Shown in pieces: positions 9,990-17,923 of a stretch of 64,000 nucleotides of DNA. How positions within the stretch are numbered: position 1 is the first letter of the stretch; the number at the start of each line of letters is the position of its first letter. The DNA comes from Cupriavidus necator (GTDB lineage Bacteria > Pseudomonadota > Gammaproteobacteria > Burkholderiales > Burkholderiaceae), in contig NZ_SROX01000001.1 of the NCBI RefSeq assembly GCF_013141915.1, forward strand, positions 930,001 to 994,000. Direction: 5' to 3'. The translations under genes and the position numbers were made by a program. A model generated the notes under the pieces. That model saw only the letters and a list, made by a program, of their open reading frames with translations, was not told the DNA's origin and searched no databases.

Positions 9990-10772
9990 TCAGCCGCGCA
10001 CATGGTTGACCAGCGAGCCGATGCCGGCGATCGACACCTCGACCACGGCGCCGTCCTTCATCGAACCCACGCCCAGCGAGGTGCCGACGGCGATCACGTC
10101 GCCCGGCATCAGCGTCAGGTCCTGCGAGATCCGGCTGACCTGTTCCTCGGGCGAGAAGATCATGTCCGACAGCGGATAGTTCTGCCGCTCCACCCCGTCC
10201 AGCCGGGTGACCACGCTGGCGGCTTTCCAGTGGAAGCCGGTGACGATGGCCGGACCGATGCAGCCAAAGGTGTCGAAGCCCTTGGCGCGCGTCCATTGCG
10301 GGAAATTGGGATCGGCCGTGATCAGTTCGGCCGCGGTCACGTCGTTGACGATGGTGTAGCCGAAGATATGGGCGCCGGCCTCCGCCACCGTCACGTTGCG
10401 CGCCTTCTTGCCGATGACGATGCCCAGCTCGCCCTCGTAGACGATCTTGCCGTCATAGCTCTTCGGGCGTTGCACGGCATCGCCCGGACCGGCCAGCGAC
10501 GTGGCAGGCTTGAGCAGGAACAGCGGATGCGTCGGCACCGGCTTTTCCAGCTTGCGCGCCAGCGCATGGAAGTTGTTCCACAACGCCACCACCTTGCCTG
10601 GCGCGCACGGCGCGACCAGGGTCAATGCGGCGCGGTCATGCACGGCGCCGGTGGGGCTGGGGCCGTCGTAGCCGTCGCCGTCGTATTCGACCACGCGGTC
10701 GGGGGCGGCCGGATCGATGCAGCCATGGCCGATGCTGCCGTCGGCGCGGCGAAAACGTATCCAGGTTTGCAC
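9990..10772 (-). CDS. fumarylacetoacetate hydrolase family protein
   Basis: This 260-residue enzyme has the FAH C-terminal fold. The metal-ligand pattern is visible as [13 protein letters not shown] (two glutamates) followed by [10 protein letters not shown], and [13 protein letters not shown] is typical of the FAHD1/HpcE group. Members hydrolyse acylpyruvates, isomerise 2-hydroxyhepta-dienedioates, or decarboxylate and tautomerise oxaloacetate. The exact reaction cannot be read from sequence. The start is GTG at 10772-10770, preceded at 6 nt by AAGGAG; the nearby ATG is out of frame. It lies inside the frc2-pntAB group. An activity on oxaloacetate or another 2-keto acid linked to oxalate metabolism is possible but unproven. 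Confidence 0.88.
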   Translation of the reverse strand: MQTWIRFRRADGSIGHGCIDPAAPDRVVEYDGDGYDGPSPTGAVHDRAALTLVAPCAPGKVVALWNNFHALARKLEKPVPTHPLFLLKPATSLAGPGDAVQRPKSYDGKIVYEGELGIVIGKKARNVTVAEAGAHIFGYTIVNDVTAAELITADPNFPQWTRAKGFDTFGCIGPAIVTGFHWKAASVVTRLDGVERQNYPLSDMIFSPEEQVSRISQDLTLMPGDVIAVGTSLGVGSMKDGAVVEVSIAGIGSLVNHVRG

Positions 10773-10875
10773 AGCATGCTCCTTGCGCAGGCAAAGGGAG
10801 ACCCCGCCTGCGCCGATGTCGGTTTGCAGGGAATCTTGGAGAAAGGGAAAAGCAGGACGGCGCGCGACGCCAGTC

Positions 10876-10901
10876 GTCATTCCCGCGCGCGCGGGAATGA
10901 C
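10876..10901. repeat. 26-bp perfect palindrome, REP-like
   Basis: A perfect inverted repeat with no loop: GTCATTCCCGCGC (10876-10888) and its complement (10889-10901). It sits in the 141-nt gap between frc2 and the FAH family gene. The GTCATTCCCGCG arm is a widely scattered repeat type in betaproteobacterial genomes. It may fold in the frc2-FAH mRNA and attenuate or stabilise the transcript. This is the only copy I noticed in the window. Confidence 0.6.
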
Positions 10902-10913
10902 GTCAGCCCAGCC

Positions 10914-12146
10914 TCATACCGCCCCGGCCAGCTTCATCGCGGCGATCTGCGCAGGCGTGCGTCCCAGCCACTCGAGGATCTCCTCGGTATGCTCGCCCAG
11001 CAACGGCGAGCGCTCGACCTGCACCGGCGAGGCCGACAGCGTGATCGGGCAGCCCAGCTGCACGTAGTTGCCGCGCTGCGGATGCTCCAGCTCGACCAGG
11101 TAGCCGCGCTGGTACAGCGACTCGTCTTCGATCAGGTCCTTCATCGACAGGATCGGGCCGCACGGCACGTCGACCTCGTTGAGCGCCGCCATCACGTCGA
11201 ACTTGCTGATGCCGCGCGTCCATTTCTCGATCACGGCAAAGCAGTCGGCCAGGTGCTTGAGCCGCGCTTCGGGCGTGGCGTAGTCCGGGTTGTTGATCAG
11301 GTCTTCGCGCCCGCACAGGCGCATCAGCGGCTCCCAGCCCTGCGGCTGGATGATGACGTAGACATAGTCGTTGGGGCCGCCCGGCGCGCAGCGCAGCGCC
11401 GCGCCCGGCTGCCCGCCGCCCGAGGCGTTGCCCGCGCGCGGCACGTGGTCGCCGAAGTCCTGGTTGGGATATTCGCGCAGCGGGCCATTGGCCAGGCGCT
11501 GCTGGTCGCGCAGCTTGACCCGGCACAGGTTCAGCACCGCGTCCTGCATCGCCACTTCCACGCGCTGGCCGCGGCCGGTGTGCTCGCGCTGCAGCAGCGC
11601 GGCCAGGATGCCGACCACGGCATGCACGCCGGTGCCGGAGTCGCCGATCTGTGCGCCGGTCACCGTCGGCACGCCGTCGGCATCGCCCGTGGTCGAGGCC
11701 GAGCCGCCCATGCACTGCGCCACGTTCTCGTAGGCCTTGCAGTCGGCGTACGGGCCCGGGCCGAAGCCCTTGATCGAGGCATAGACCAGGCGCGGGTTCA
11801 GGTCCTGCAGGTGGTCCCAGTCGAAGCCGGCGCGCGCCAGCACGCCCGGGCCGAAGTTCTCGATCAGCACGTCGCTGCGCTGGACCAGGTCTTCGAGCAG
11901 CGCCTTGCCTTCGGGGGTCTTCATGTTCAGCGTCAGGCTGCGCTTGTTGGAATTGAGCATGGTGAAGTACAGGCTGTCGGCGTTCGGCACGTCGCGCAGC
12001 TGGCTGCGCGTGATGTCGCCGCGTCCCGGCATCTCCACCTTGATCACGTCCGCGCCCAGCCACGCCATCAACTGCGTCGCCGACGGGCCTGCCTGGACGT
12101 GGGTCATGTCCAGGATGCGCACACCTTGCAGGGCCTTGGTTTCCAT
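10914..12146 (-). CDS. second formyl-CoA transferase-like CoA-transferase
   Basis: This 410-residue class III CoA-transferase is a clear paralogue of the Frc at 1728-2978: [13 protein letters not shown] is shared and the catalytic aspartate is again D169 ([10 protein letters not shown]). The glycine loop is changed from GGGGQPG to SGGGQPG, and the stretch after it ([14 protein letters not shown]) diverges. It may therefore use another CoA donor, such as acetyl- or succinyl-CoA, or another acid. AGGAGA lies 10 nt before the ATG. Operator copy B is centred about 50 nt upstream, so its promoter is probably regulated together with oxc. It is the first gene of the frc2-FAH-pntA-pntB group. Confidence 0.93.
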   Translation of the reverse strand: METKALQGVRILDMTHVQAGPSATQLMAWLGADVIKVEMPGRGDITRSQLRDVPNADSLYFTMLNSNKRSLTLNMKTPEGKALLEDLVQRSDVLIENFGPGVLARAGFDWDHLQDLNPRLVYASIKGFGPGPYADCKAYENVAQCMGGSASTTGDADGVPTVTGAQIGDSGTGVHAVVGILAALLQREHTGRGQRVEVAMQDAVLNLCRVKLRDQQRLANGPLREYPNQDFGDHVPRAGNASGGGQPGAALRCAPGGPNDYVYVIIQPQGWEPLMRLCGREDLINNPDYATPEARLKHLADCFAVIEKWTRGISKFDVMAALNEVDVPCGPILSMKDLIEDESLYQRGYLVELEHPQRGNYVQLGCPITLSASPVQVERSPLLGEHTEEILEWLGRTPAQIAAMKLAGAV

Positions 12147-12181
12147 TGCGAAGGGTCTCCTCTTCCGCTATTTGTAGTCTC

Positions 12182-12210
12182 TGATGACATACGGTATGTG
12201 ATATATCAGA
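12182..12210. promoter_or_regulatory. oxalate-locus operator, copy B (upstream of frc2)
   Basis: A 29-bp block identical to copy A at 4942-4970, with ACATACGGTATGT and TGATATATCA (12199-12208). It ends 36 nt before the frc2 ATG, a position that would overlap or follow the promoter and suits repression. The remaining 12211-12459 holds copy C and the gntR terminator, and no gene. Confidence 0.75.
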
Positions 12211-12349
12211 AGAGAGCAAGAGGAGTTTGGCGCATCAGGGGCAAATACCGACGAGGCGACGCAACACAACGCCGCTGACCTCTGCGGATTGGCATAAAAG
12301 CAGGCCATTCCATGCCGCTACGGCATAAAGAGAGAGGCGCTTTTCACAT

Positions 12350-12362
12350 TGATATATCACAC
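12350..12362. promoter_or_regulatory. oxalate-locus operator, copy C
   Basis: A perfect TGATATATCA (12350-12359) followed by CACACC, resembling the CACATACC of copy A in reverse orientation. It lies 204 nt upstream of frc2 and beyond the gntR terminator, so it would serve frc2 as an auxiliary site, paired with copy B. Confidence 0.55.
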
Positions 12363-12403
12363 ACCATTTAGCGAAATGACGCTGACCACGCCGAGGCGGC
12401 CCC

Positions 12404-12438
12404 AAAAGCAAAGCGGCGGACCAAGTCCGCCGCTTTGC
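12404..12438 (-). terminator. intrinsic terminator of gntR
   Basis: On the minus strand a perfect 14-bp stem (12425-12438 with 12408-12421, GCAAAGCGGCGGAC/GTCCGCCGCTTTGC) with a 3-nt loop is followed by TTTT. It lies 22 nt after the gntR stop codon and separates gntR from frc2. Confidence 0.85.
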
Positions 12439-12459
12439 ACGCCCGCGTTGCCGTCCGCT

Positions 12460-13179
12460 TCAGTCGAGAAAATCGCAGTGCTTCTCCACGTAATCGGCAA
12501 GGTCGAGCGAATGCTGGCGCACCAGCCGTTCCGCCAGGTCGGTATCCCGCTTCTCCAGCGCCTCGATGATGCGCAGGTGATCCACGATGGACCGTGCCGC
12601 GCGGTCGCTCTGGGAGATGGTCATCTTCCGGATTGCGCGCACGTGGATGAAGATATTGCGGATCGTGTCCATGATGATCTGCGACTTCGACAACTGCACG
12701 ATCGCCTGGTGGAACACGATATTGGCGTCGGAATACTCTTCGATGTGCTCGGCCGGGGTGGAGTCGCGGAAGCTGTCGAACATGCTGCGCAGCTGCGCGA
12801 TCTCGGCGTCGGTGGCATTCTTGGTGGCCAGCCGTGCGGCCATGCTTTCCAGCGCGGCCCACATCTGGATCATCTCGACGATCTCGCGCTTGGTCTTGCG
12901 CATGATGTAGATGCCGCGCCGCGGCACCGTGCGCAGGAAGCCCTCCTGCTCCAGCAGCGTCATGGCCTCGCGGATCGGCGTGCGGCTGACGCCCATGGCC
13001 TCGCTCAGCACCCGCTCGTCCAGGCGGATCTCGTCGCGCGACTGGTAGATGTCGGCGTCGGCGATAGCCTGCCGCAGCATGGCGTAGGCCTGGTCGCGCA
13101 GGCTGGCGCCGGCGTTGATCGGTTGGACCGACAGGGCCAGCCCGTTGGGCTGGACGATGGATTGGCTTTGCGCAGACAT
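12460..13179 (-). CDS. GntR-family (FCD) regulator, probable oxalate regulator
   Basis: This 239-residue protein has a winged HTH (about 25-95, with RVLSEAMGVSRTPIREAMTLLEQEGFL) and an FCD ligand domain (about 105-235), where conserved Asp/His residues normally bind a metal and a carboxylate. Start: ATG 13179-13177 (MSAQSQ); an upstream in-frame ATG would add a non-homologous extension. It lies between frc2 and the PanE-like gene, with operator copies before it (D) and around both neighbours. It is therefore the best candidate to bind TGATATATCA/ACATACnGTATGT sites and to respond to oxalate, oxalyl-CoA or a related acid. The effector is inferred. Confidence 0.92.
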   Translation of the reverse strand: MSAQSQSIVQPNGLALSVQPINAGASLRDQAYAMLRQAIADADIYQSRDEIRLDERVLSEAMGVSRTPIREAMTLLEQEGFLRTVPRRGIYIMRKTKREIVEMIQMWAALESMAARLATKNATDAEIAQLRSMFDSFRDSTPAEHIEEYSDANIVFHQAIVQLSKSQIIMDTIRNIFIHVRAIRKMTISQSDRAARSIVDHLRIIEALEKRDTDLAERLVRQHSLDLADYVEKHCDFLD

Positions 13180-13330
13180 GAATGAGCTCGTGTGAGACCG
13201 GCGCCCAGGCGGCCGGAATGGCTGCCCTGCGCATCGCTGCACAGCTTAGCAAAAACGCCTGACCCATTATGAAAACGCATCAAACGATGCGCGGTCCACA
13301 TGCATCGGCACAATAGCAGTGCGCGGTCTG

Positions 13331-13350
13331 TCGTATATGGTATATCACTA
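13331..13350. promoter_or_regulatory. oxalate-locus operator, degenerate copy D (upstream of gntR)
   Basis: TCGTATATGGTATATCACTA resembles copy A with a GTATAT-type dyad and a partial TGATATATCAC (here TGGTATATCAC). It is 152 nt upstream of the gntR start, suggesting autoregulation. It is the least exact of the six copies. Confidence 0.4.
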
Positions 13351-13375
13351 TCGCCCTGCCTTCCGACTTCGCGAG

Positions 13376-13403
13376 CCGGGCAAGCGCCACTTTGCTTGCC
13401 CGG
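13376..13403 (-). terminator. hairpin after the PanE-like gene
   Basis: A perfect 10-bp stem CCGGGCAAGC/GCTTGCCCGG (13376-13385 with 13394-13403) with an 8-nt loop lies 36 nt after the stop codon of the reductase gene. No T-run follows on the minus strand, so terminator strength is uncertain. Confidence 0.5.
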
Positions 13404-13439
13404 CCCACGGGGACGCAGACCCGTCGCGCCCCCCGCCCC

Positions 13440-14417
13440 TCAGGCGGCGAGCTTGGCCATCGCATCCCGCTGCTTGATCAGCCCGAGCACGGCATCGCAC
13501 ATCGGCGTCGGCTCGCCCACCAGCCTTCCCATTTCCTGAACGACCGTCAGCAGAGGGTCGATTTCCATGGCCCGCCCCGCCTCCAGGTCCTGCAGCATCG
13601 AGGTCTTGTGTGCGCCAACGGCGCCGGCGCCGTCGATGCGCCGCTCGACGTCGACACGGAATTTCACCCCGAAGCGCTGCGCAATGCCCTGCGCCTCCAC
13701 CATCATCTGGCGCGACAGCGCGCGCGTGGCGGGATCGGCGGTGATGACATCCAGGGTGGCGTGGGTCAACGCGCTGATCGGGTTGAAGCACAGGTTGCCC
13801 CACAGCTTGAGCCAGATCTCGTCGCGGATGTTGTCGCGCACGGGGGCGTCAAGGTCGGCCGCCATCATCATCTCGCTCAGCGCTGTCACCCGGGCGGAGC
13901 GGCTGCCGTCAGGCTCGCCGAGCGGAAACTTCTTGCCGTAGACATGCTTGATCACGCCCGGCGCGACGATTTCGGCGGCCGGATAGACCACGCAGCCGAT
14001 GGCCCGCTCCGGCCCCAGGCGCTGCCACTGGCGCCCGCCGGGATCGACGCTTTCGAGCGTGCGGCCGGCCAGTTCGCCTCCGTGCTTGTAGAAGTACCAG
14101 TAAGGAATGCCGTTGACGCCGGTCACGATCGCGGTTTCTGGCCCGAGCAGCGGCTGCATCTGCTCCACCACCCCCGGCACGGAATGCGCCTTGAGCGTGA
14201 TGAACACGTAGTCCTGAGGCCCGAGTTCACGCGGATCGCTGGTGCAGCGCACCTTGGCCATGCGCTCCTCGCCGTCGATCAGCAGCTTGACGCCGTGCTC
14301 CTGCATCGCCGCGAGATGGGGACCGCGCGCGACGAAGCTGACCTCGGCCCCGGCCCGCGCCATCTGGGCCCCGACATAACCGCCGATGGCACCGGCGCCA
14401 TAGATGCACACTTTCAT
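13440..14417 (-). CDS. 2-dehydropantoate 2-reductase family protein (PanE/ApbA type)
   Basis: This 325-residue NADPH-dependent reductase has an N-terminal Rossmann fold with the motif GAGAIGGYVG (residues 7-16) and the family segment TLKAHSVPGV (K76). VNGIPYWYF replaces the usual QNG motif. The ApbA C-terminal helical domain follows. The start at 14417 is set by AAGGAG 8 nt upstream. Members reduce ketopantoate, but many paralogues reduce other 2-keto acids. Operator copy E ends 34 nt before the ATG and the gene sits beside gntR and frc2. A role in oxalate or glyoxylate metabolism is therefore more likely than pantothenate synthesis, though its substrate is not known. Confidence 0.9.
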   Translation of the reverse strand: MKVCIYGAGAIGGYVGAQMARAGAEVSFVARGPHLAAMQEHGVKLLIDGEERMAKVRCTSDPRELGPQDYVFITLKAHSVPGVVEQMQPLLGPETAIVTGVNGIPYWYFYKHGGELAGRTLESVDPGGRQWQRLGPERAIGCVVYPAAEIVAPGVIKHVYGKKFPLGEPDGSRSARVTALSEMMMAADLDAPVRDNIRDEIWLKLWGNLCFNPISALTHATLDVITADPATRALSRQMMVEAQGIAQRFGVKFRVDVERRIDGAGAVGAHKTSMLQDLEAGRAMEIDPLLTVVQEMGRLVGEPTPMCDAVLGLIKQRDAMAKLAA

Positions 14418-14451
14418 ATTGCTGTCTCCTTGATGGCTTGATTGGATCTTT

Positions 14452-14475
14452 TGATATATCACATACTATATTCCA
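14452..14475. promoter_or_regulatory. oxalate-locus operator, copy E (upstream of the PanE-like gene)
   Basis: A perfect TGATATATCA (14452-14461) continues as CATACTATATTCC, matching the reverse complement of copy A over TGATATATCACATAC. It lies 35 nt before the start codon, almost the same distance as copy B from frc2, which suggests the same mode of repression at both promoters. Confidence 0.7.
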
Positions 14476-14618
14476 TGACTGCACATGGCAACCTCGGCAA
14501 ACGCGCATGGGTCAGCGCGCGTAAAGCTGCCCGCTGAAGCGACGCTGCGCTAACATGAGGTCTTCGTGCGCCTGGAGCGAGTCACCGCCGCGCCCTGCCC
14601 TCACATCCCGGAGCCTTC

Positions 14619-15374
14619 ATGGAAGCGTCGCTGGCATTGCTGCAGGACCCCGCCGCCTGGGCGGCACTGGCCACGCTGGTGGCCATGGAAATCGTGCTGG
14701 GAATCGACAACCTGATCTTCATCTCGATCCTGACCAACAAGCTGCCAGAAGCGATGCGGGAGAAGGCGCGCAAGATCGGCATCAGCCTGGCTCTGCTGAT
14801 GCGCCTGGCGCTGTTGGCCACCATCGCCATCATCGTCAAGCTCACCGAGCCGGTATTCACGATCCTGGGCCAGGGCCTGTCATGGCGCGACCTCATCCTG
14901 ATCGCGGGCGGCGCCTTCCTGGTGTGGAAAGCCACGCGCGAAATCCACCATCATGTCACCGCGGACGAAGAAGGCGAGGAAGGCGGCACCGCCAAGGCGG
15001 TGCAGAGCTTTGCCTCGGCCATCGGCCAGATCCTGGTGCTGGACCTGGTGTTTTCGATCGACAGCATCATCACCGCGGTGGGCATGACCGAACATGTGCA
15101 GATCATGTTCGTCGCCGTGATCGCGGCGGTGATGGCGATGCTGTTCGCGGCGACACCGCTGGCCAACTTCATCAACCGCAACCCCACCATCGTGATGCTG
15201 GCGCTGGCCTTCCTGATGATGATCGGCATGACGCTGATTGCCGAAGGCCTCGGTACGCACGTGCCCAAGGGCTACATCTATACGGCGATGGCGTTCTCGG
15301 CCGCGGTCGAGGGGCTGAACATGCTGGCGCGGCAGCGGCGCCGGCGGCGCCGCGCCGCAGGCGGTGCACATTGA
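14619..15374 (+). CDS. TerC-family integral membrane protein
   Basis: This 251-residue membrane protein has about seven helices and the two acidic TerC motifs: [14 protein letters not shown] in helix 1 and [14 protein letters not shown] in the middle, whose aspartates are thought to coordinate metal. A charged cytoplasmic loop (about 110-128, DEEGEEGG) separates the halves. TerC/Alx/MeeY proteins are linked to manganese export and to metal loading of secreted proteins. CGGAG lies 7 nt before the ATG. It runs toward opgD on the same strand with a 107-nt gap; a functional link is not evident. Tellurite resistance should not be assumed, since no other ter genes are present. Confidence 0.92.
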   Translation: MEASLALLQDPAAWAALATLVAMEIVLGIDNLIFISILTNKLPEAMREKARKIGISLALLMRLALLATIAIIVKLTEPVFTILGQGLSWRDLILIAGGAFLVWKATREIHHHVTADEEGEEGGTAKAVQSFASAIGQILVLDLVFSIDSIITAVGMTEHVQIMFVAVIAAVMAMLFAATPLANFINRNPTIVMLALAFLMMIGMTLIAEGLGTHVPKGYIYTAMAFSAAVEGLNMLARQRRRRRRAAGGAH

Positions 15375-15481
15375 GGCGCGGGGGCCCTCCCCTGTAACAG
15401 AGGGTGTCCGAACTTTTCTGCAGCGGCGGCGTCTTTTACAGTTCTGCACAACCCCGGACAATAAAAGGACGCTTTCAGCAC

Positions 15482-17095
15482 ATGATGAACCGCCGAACCC
15501 TGCTGGTTTCCGCCACCGCCTCCGCCGCGCTTGCCGCCCTCGGCATCACCCCCTCGGTGCTGGCAGCCGGCCGGATCAAGCTGGGCGAGGCCCAGCCGTT
15601 CGGCTTCGACGCCCTGATCGACCGCGCCCGCGGACTGGCCGCCAAGCCCTACGCGCCGCCGCCCGCGCCGCCCGCGGAGGTGCTGTCCCGCATCGACTAC
15701 GACGCCCACGGCAAGATCCGCTTCCGCACCGAGGACGCGCTCTTTGCCAACGGCCCCGGCCAGTTCCCGGTCACGTTCTTCCACCTCGGCACCTACTTCC
15801 GCACGCCGGTGCGCATGCATGTGATCGAGCGCGCCAAGGGCGGCACCGGCAAGGCCCGCGAGATCGTCTATGACGAGGCCTACTTCGACATGCCGGCCGA
15901 CAGTCCCGCGCACAAGCTGCCGCCGGGCAGCGGCTTTGCCGGCTTCCGCTTCCAGGAAAGCCGCCTGGGCGACCAGAAGACGCGCGACTGGCGCAAGAAC
16001 GACTGGGTCGCCTTCCTCGGCGCCTCCTATTTCCGCGCCATCGGCGAGCTGTACCAGTACGGCCTGTCCGCGCGCGGCATCGCCATCGACGTGGCCGAGG
16101 CGGGCAGGCAGGAAGAATTCCCGTCCTTCACCCACTTCTGGTTCGAAACCCCGGAGGGCAACGGCGATACCGTCACGGTCTACGCGCTGCTGGATGGACC
16201 CAGCATCGCCGGTGCCTACCGCTTCGTCATGCAGCGGGGCAAGGCCGTGATCATGGACGTGGAGTGCGCGCTGTTCCTGCGCAAGGATGTGTCCCGGCTG
16301 GGACTGGCGCCGCTGACCTCGATGTACTGGTTCTCGGAAAGCATCAAGGGCACCGCCGTCGACTGGCGCCCCGAAGTGCATGACTCCGACGGGCTGGCGC
16401 TGTGGAACGGCGCCGGCGAGCATATCTGGCGCCCGCTGAACAACCCGCCGCAGACCACCGCCTCGGCCTTCGCCGACGAGAACCCCAAGGGCTTCGGGCT
16501 GCTGCAGCGCGACCGGCTGTTCGACCACTACCAGGACGGCGTCAACTACGAGCGCCGTCCAAGCCTGTGGGTCGAGCCGCGCGATGGCTGGGGCGCCGGC
16601 TCGGTGCAGCTGGTGGAGCTGCGCACCGACGACGAGATCCACGACAACATCGTCGCCATGTGGGTGCCGAAGGCGCCGGCCAAGGCCGGCAGCACCTACC
16701 GCCTGCGCTACCGGCTGCACTGGGCGGCCGACGAGCCCTACCCATCGCCGCTGGCACGCTGCGTCGCCACGCGGCTGGGCAACGGCGGCCAGCCCGGCCA
16801 GCCGCGGCCCAAGGGCGTGCGCAAGTTCATGGTGGAGTTCAAGGGCGCGCCGCTGGAGAAACTGCCTTTCGGCGTCAAACCCGAAGCCGTGCTGACCGCC
16901 TCGCGCGGCACCTTTTCCTATGTCTTTACCGAAGCCGTGCCCAACGGCGTGGCCGGCCACTGGCGCGCGCAGTTCGACCTGACCACCGAGGGCGCCCAGC
17001 CGGTCGACCTGCGCCTGTTCCTGCGCCTGAACGGCAAGCCGCTGTCGGAAACCTGGCTGTACCAGTACCACCCGTTCCAGTCGCCCGCCGGCTGA
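15482..17095 (+). CDS. opgD: periplasmic glucan biosynthesis protein, Tat-exported
   Basis: The 537-residue protein starts with a twin-arginine signal (MMNRRTLLVSATASAALAAL, cleavage near VLAAG), the mark that separates OpgD from Sec-exported OpgG. The mature part is the MdoG-type beta-sandwich and Ig-like pair, with FGFDALIDRARGLA near the start and LRYRLHW later. It shapes the backbone of osmoregulated periplasmic glucans in the periplasm. The ATG at 15482 was preferred over the upstream in-frame ATG at 15404 because the Tat signal then begins the protein and AAAAGGA precedes it. No opgH synthase gene lies nearby. OpgG-like function cannot be excluded. Confidence 0.93.
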   Translation: MMNRRTLLVSATASAALAALGITPSVLAAGRIKLGEAQPFGFDALIDRARGLAAKPYAPPPAPPAEVLSRIDYDAHGKIRFRTEDALFANGPGQFPVTFFHLGTYFRTPVRMHVIERAKGGTGKAREIVYDEAYFDMPADSPAHKLPPGSGFAGFRFQESRLGDQKTRDWRKNDWVAFLGASYFRAIGELYQYGLSARGIAIDVAEAGRQEEFPSFTHFWFETPEGNGDTVTVYALLDGPSIAGAYRFVMQRGKAVIMDVECALFLRKDVSRLGLAPLTSMYWFSESIKGTAVDWRPEVHDSDGLALWNGAGEHIWRPLNNPPQTTASAFADENPKGFGLLQRDRLFDHYQDGVNYERRPSLWVEPRDGWGAGSVQLVELRTDDEIHDNIVAMWVPKAPAKAGSTYRLRYRLHWAADEPYPSPLARCVATRLGNGGQPGQPRPKGVRKFMVEFKGAPLEKLPFGVKPEAVLTASRGTFSYVFTEAVPNGVAGHWRAQFDLTTEGAQPVDLRLFLRLNGKPLSETWLYQYHPFQSPAG

Positions 17096-17222
17096 GGCCC
17101 CGAGCGCGCGGGCTGGCGCCGGGCCGCCCGCTTTACACGTTATTGCGACGCCGTGATGTCAGGCTGGCGCGAGCGGGTATGATGGCTGGTTACGACAGTT
17201 CCACTGCATCCGTCAGCCTCAC

Positions 17223-17915
17223 ATGATTTCTCAAGAGTTCGCCGGCGCCGCCGAGGGCGGCCAGGCTGCATCGCTCCCGCGCTCGGAGCGCGCCTACCAG
17301 CAGCTGCGCGCCGCCATCCAGGCCGGCCAGCTTTCCCCCGGCACTCGCCTGCGCGAGGTGGAACTGGCCGAATCGCTGGGGTTGTCGCGCACGCCGGTGC
17401 GGGAAGCGCTGTCCCGGCTGGAGTCCGAAGGGCTGGTCGTCAATGAGCCCAACCGCGGCATGATGGTCACGCAGCTCGATGCCAGCATGGTCAGCGAGCT
17501 GTATGTGATGCGCGAAGTGCTGGAAGGCACCGCCGCCGCGCTGGCCGCGCGCCACGCCACCGACGTCGAGATCTCGCTGCTGCGCGATATCGTCGAGCGC
17601 GACCTCGCCATCGCCGACGATCCGGACCGGCTCGCCCTGAACAACCGGCTGTTCCATGAAACCCTGCACCGCTGCGCCCACAACCGCTACCTGCTGAAGA
17701 CGCTGCGCTCGCTGCATGAGTCCATGGCGCTGCTCGGACGCACCACGCTGGCGGTGCCGGGGCGCGCGCGCAGCTCCTACGAAGAACATATCGCATTGGT
17801 GGAAGCGCTGGAACAGCGCGATCCCGCGCTGGCCGAGCAGATCGCGCGCCGGCACATCCAGCAGGCCTACAAGGTGCGGCTGTCGCTCTGGATCCAGGAG
17901 CAGTCGGGTAGCTGA
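17223..17915 (+). CDS. GntR-family (FCD) transcriptional regulator
   Basis: This 230-residue protein has a winged HTH (about 18-85, LAESLGLSRTPVREALSRLESEGLVV) and a C-terminal FCD domain (about 95-220) with the usual metal-binding histidine regions (LFHETLHRCAHN). It is transcribed away from opgD on its own, 127 nt after it, and convergent with the EamA transporter gene 8 nt away. No clear target operon is adjacent, so its regulon may lie elsewhere. The effector class for FCD proteins is usually a small carboxylic acid. Confidence 0.9.
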   Translation: MISQEFAGAAEGGQAASLPRSERAYQQLRAAIQAGQLSPGTRLREVELAESLGLSRTPVREALSRLESEGLVVNEPNRGMMVTQLDASMVSELYVMREVLEGTAAALAARHATDVEISLLRDIVERDLAIADDPDRLALNNRLFHETLHRCAHNRYLLKTLRSLHESMALLGRTTLAVPGRARSSYEEHIALVEALEQRDPALAEQIARRHIQQAYKVRLSLWIQEQSGS

Positions 17916-17923
17916 GGCCGCGC

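Noticed and set aside
14619..15374. Tellurite resistance determinant
   Set aside because: The gene is TerC-like, but no terA, terB, terD or terE partner is present; TerC proteins more often act in metal handling.
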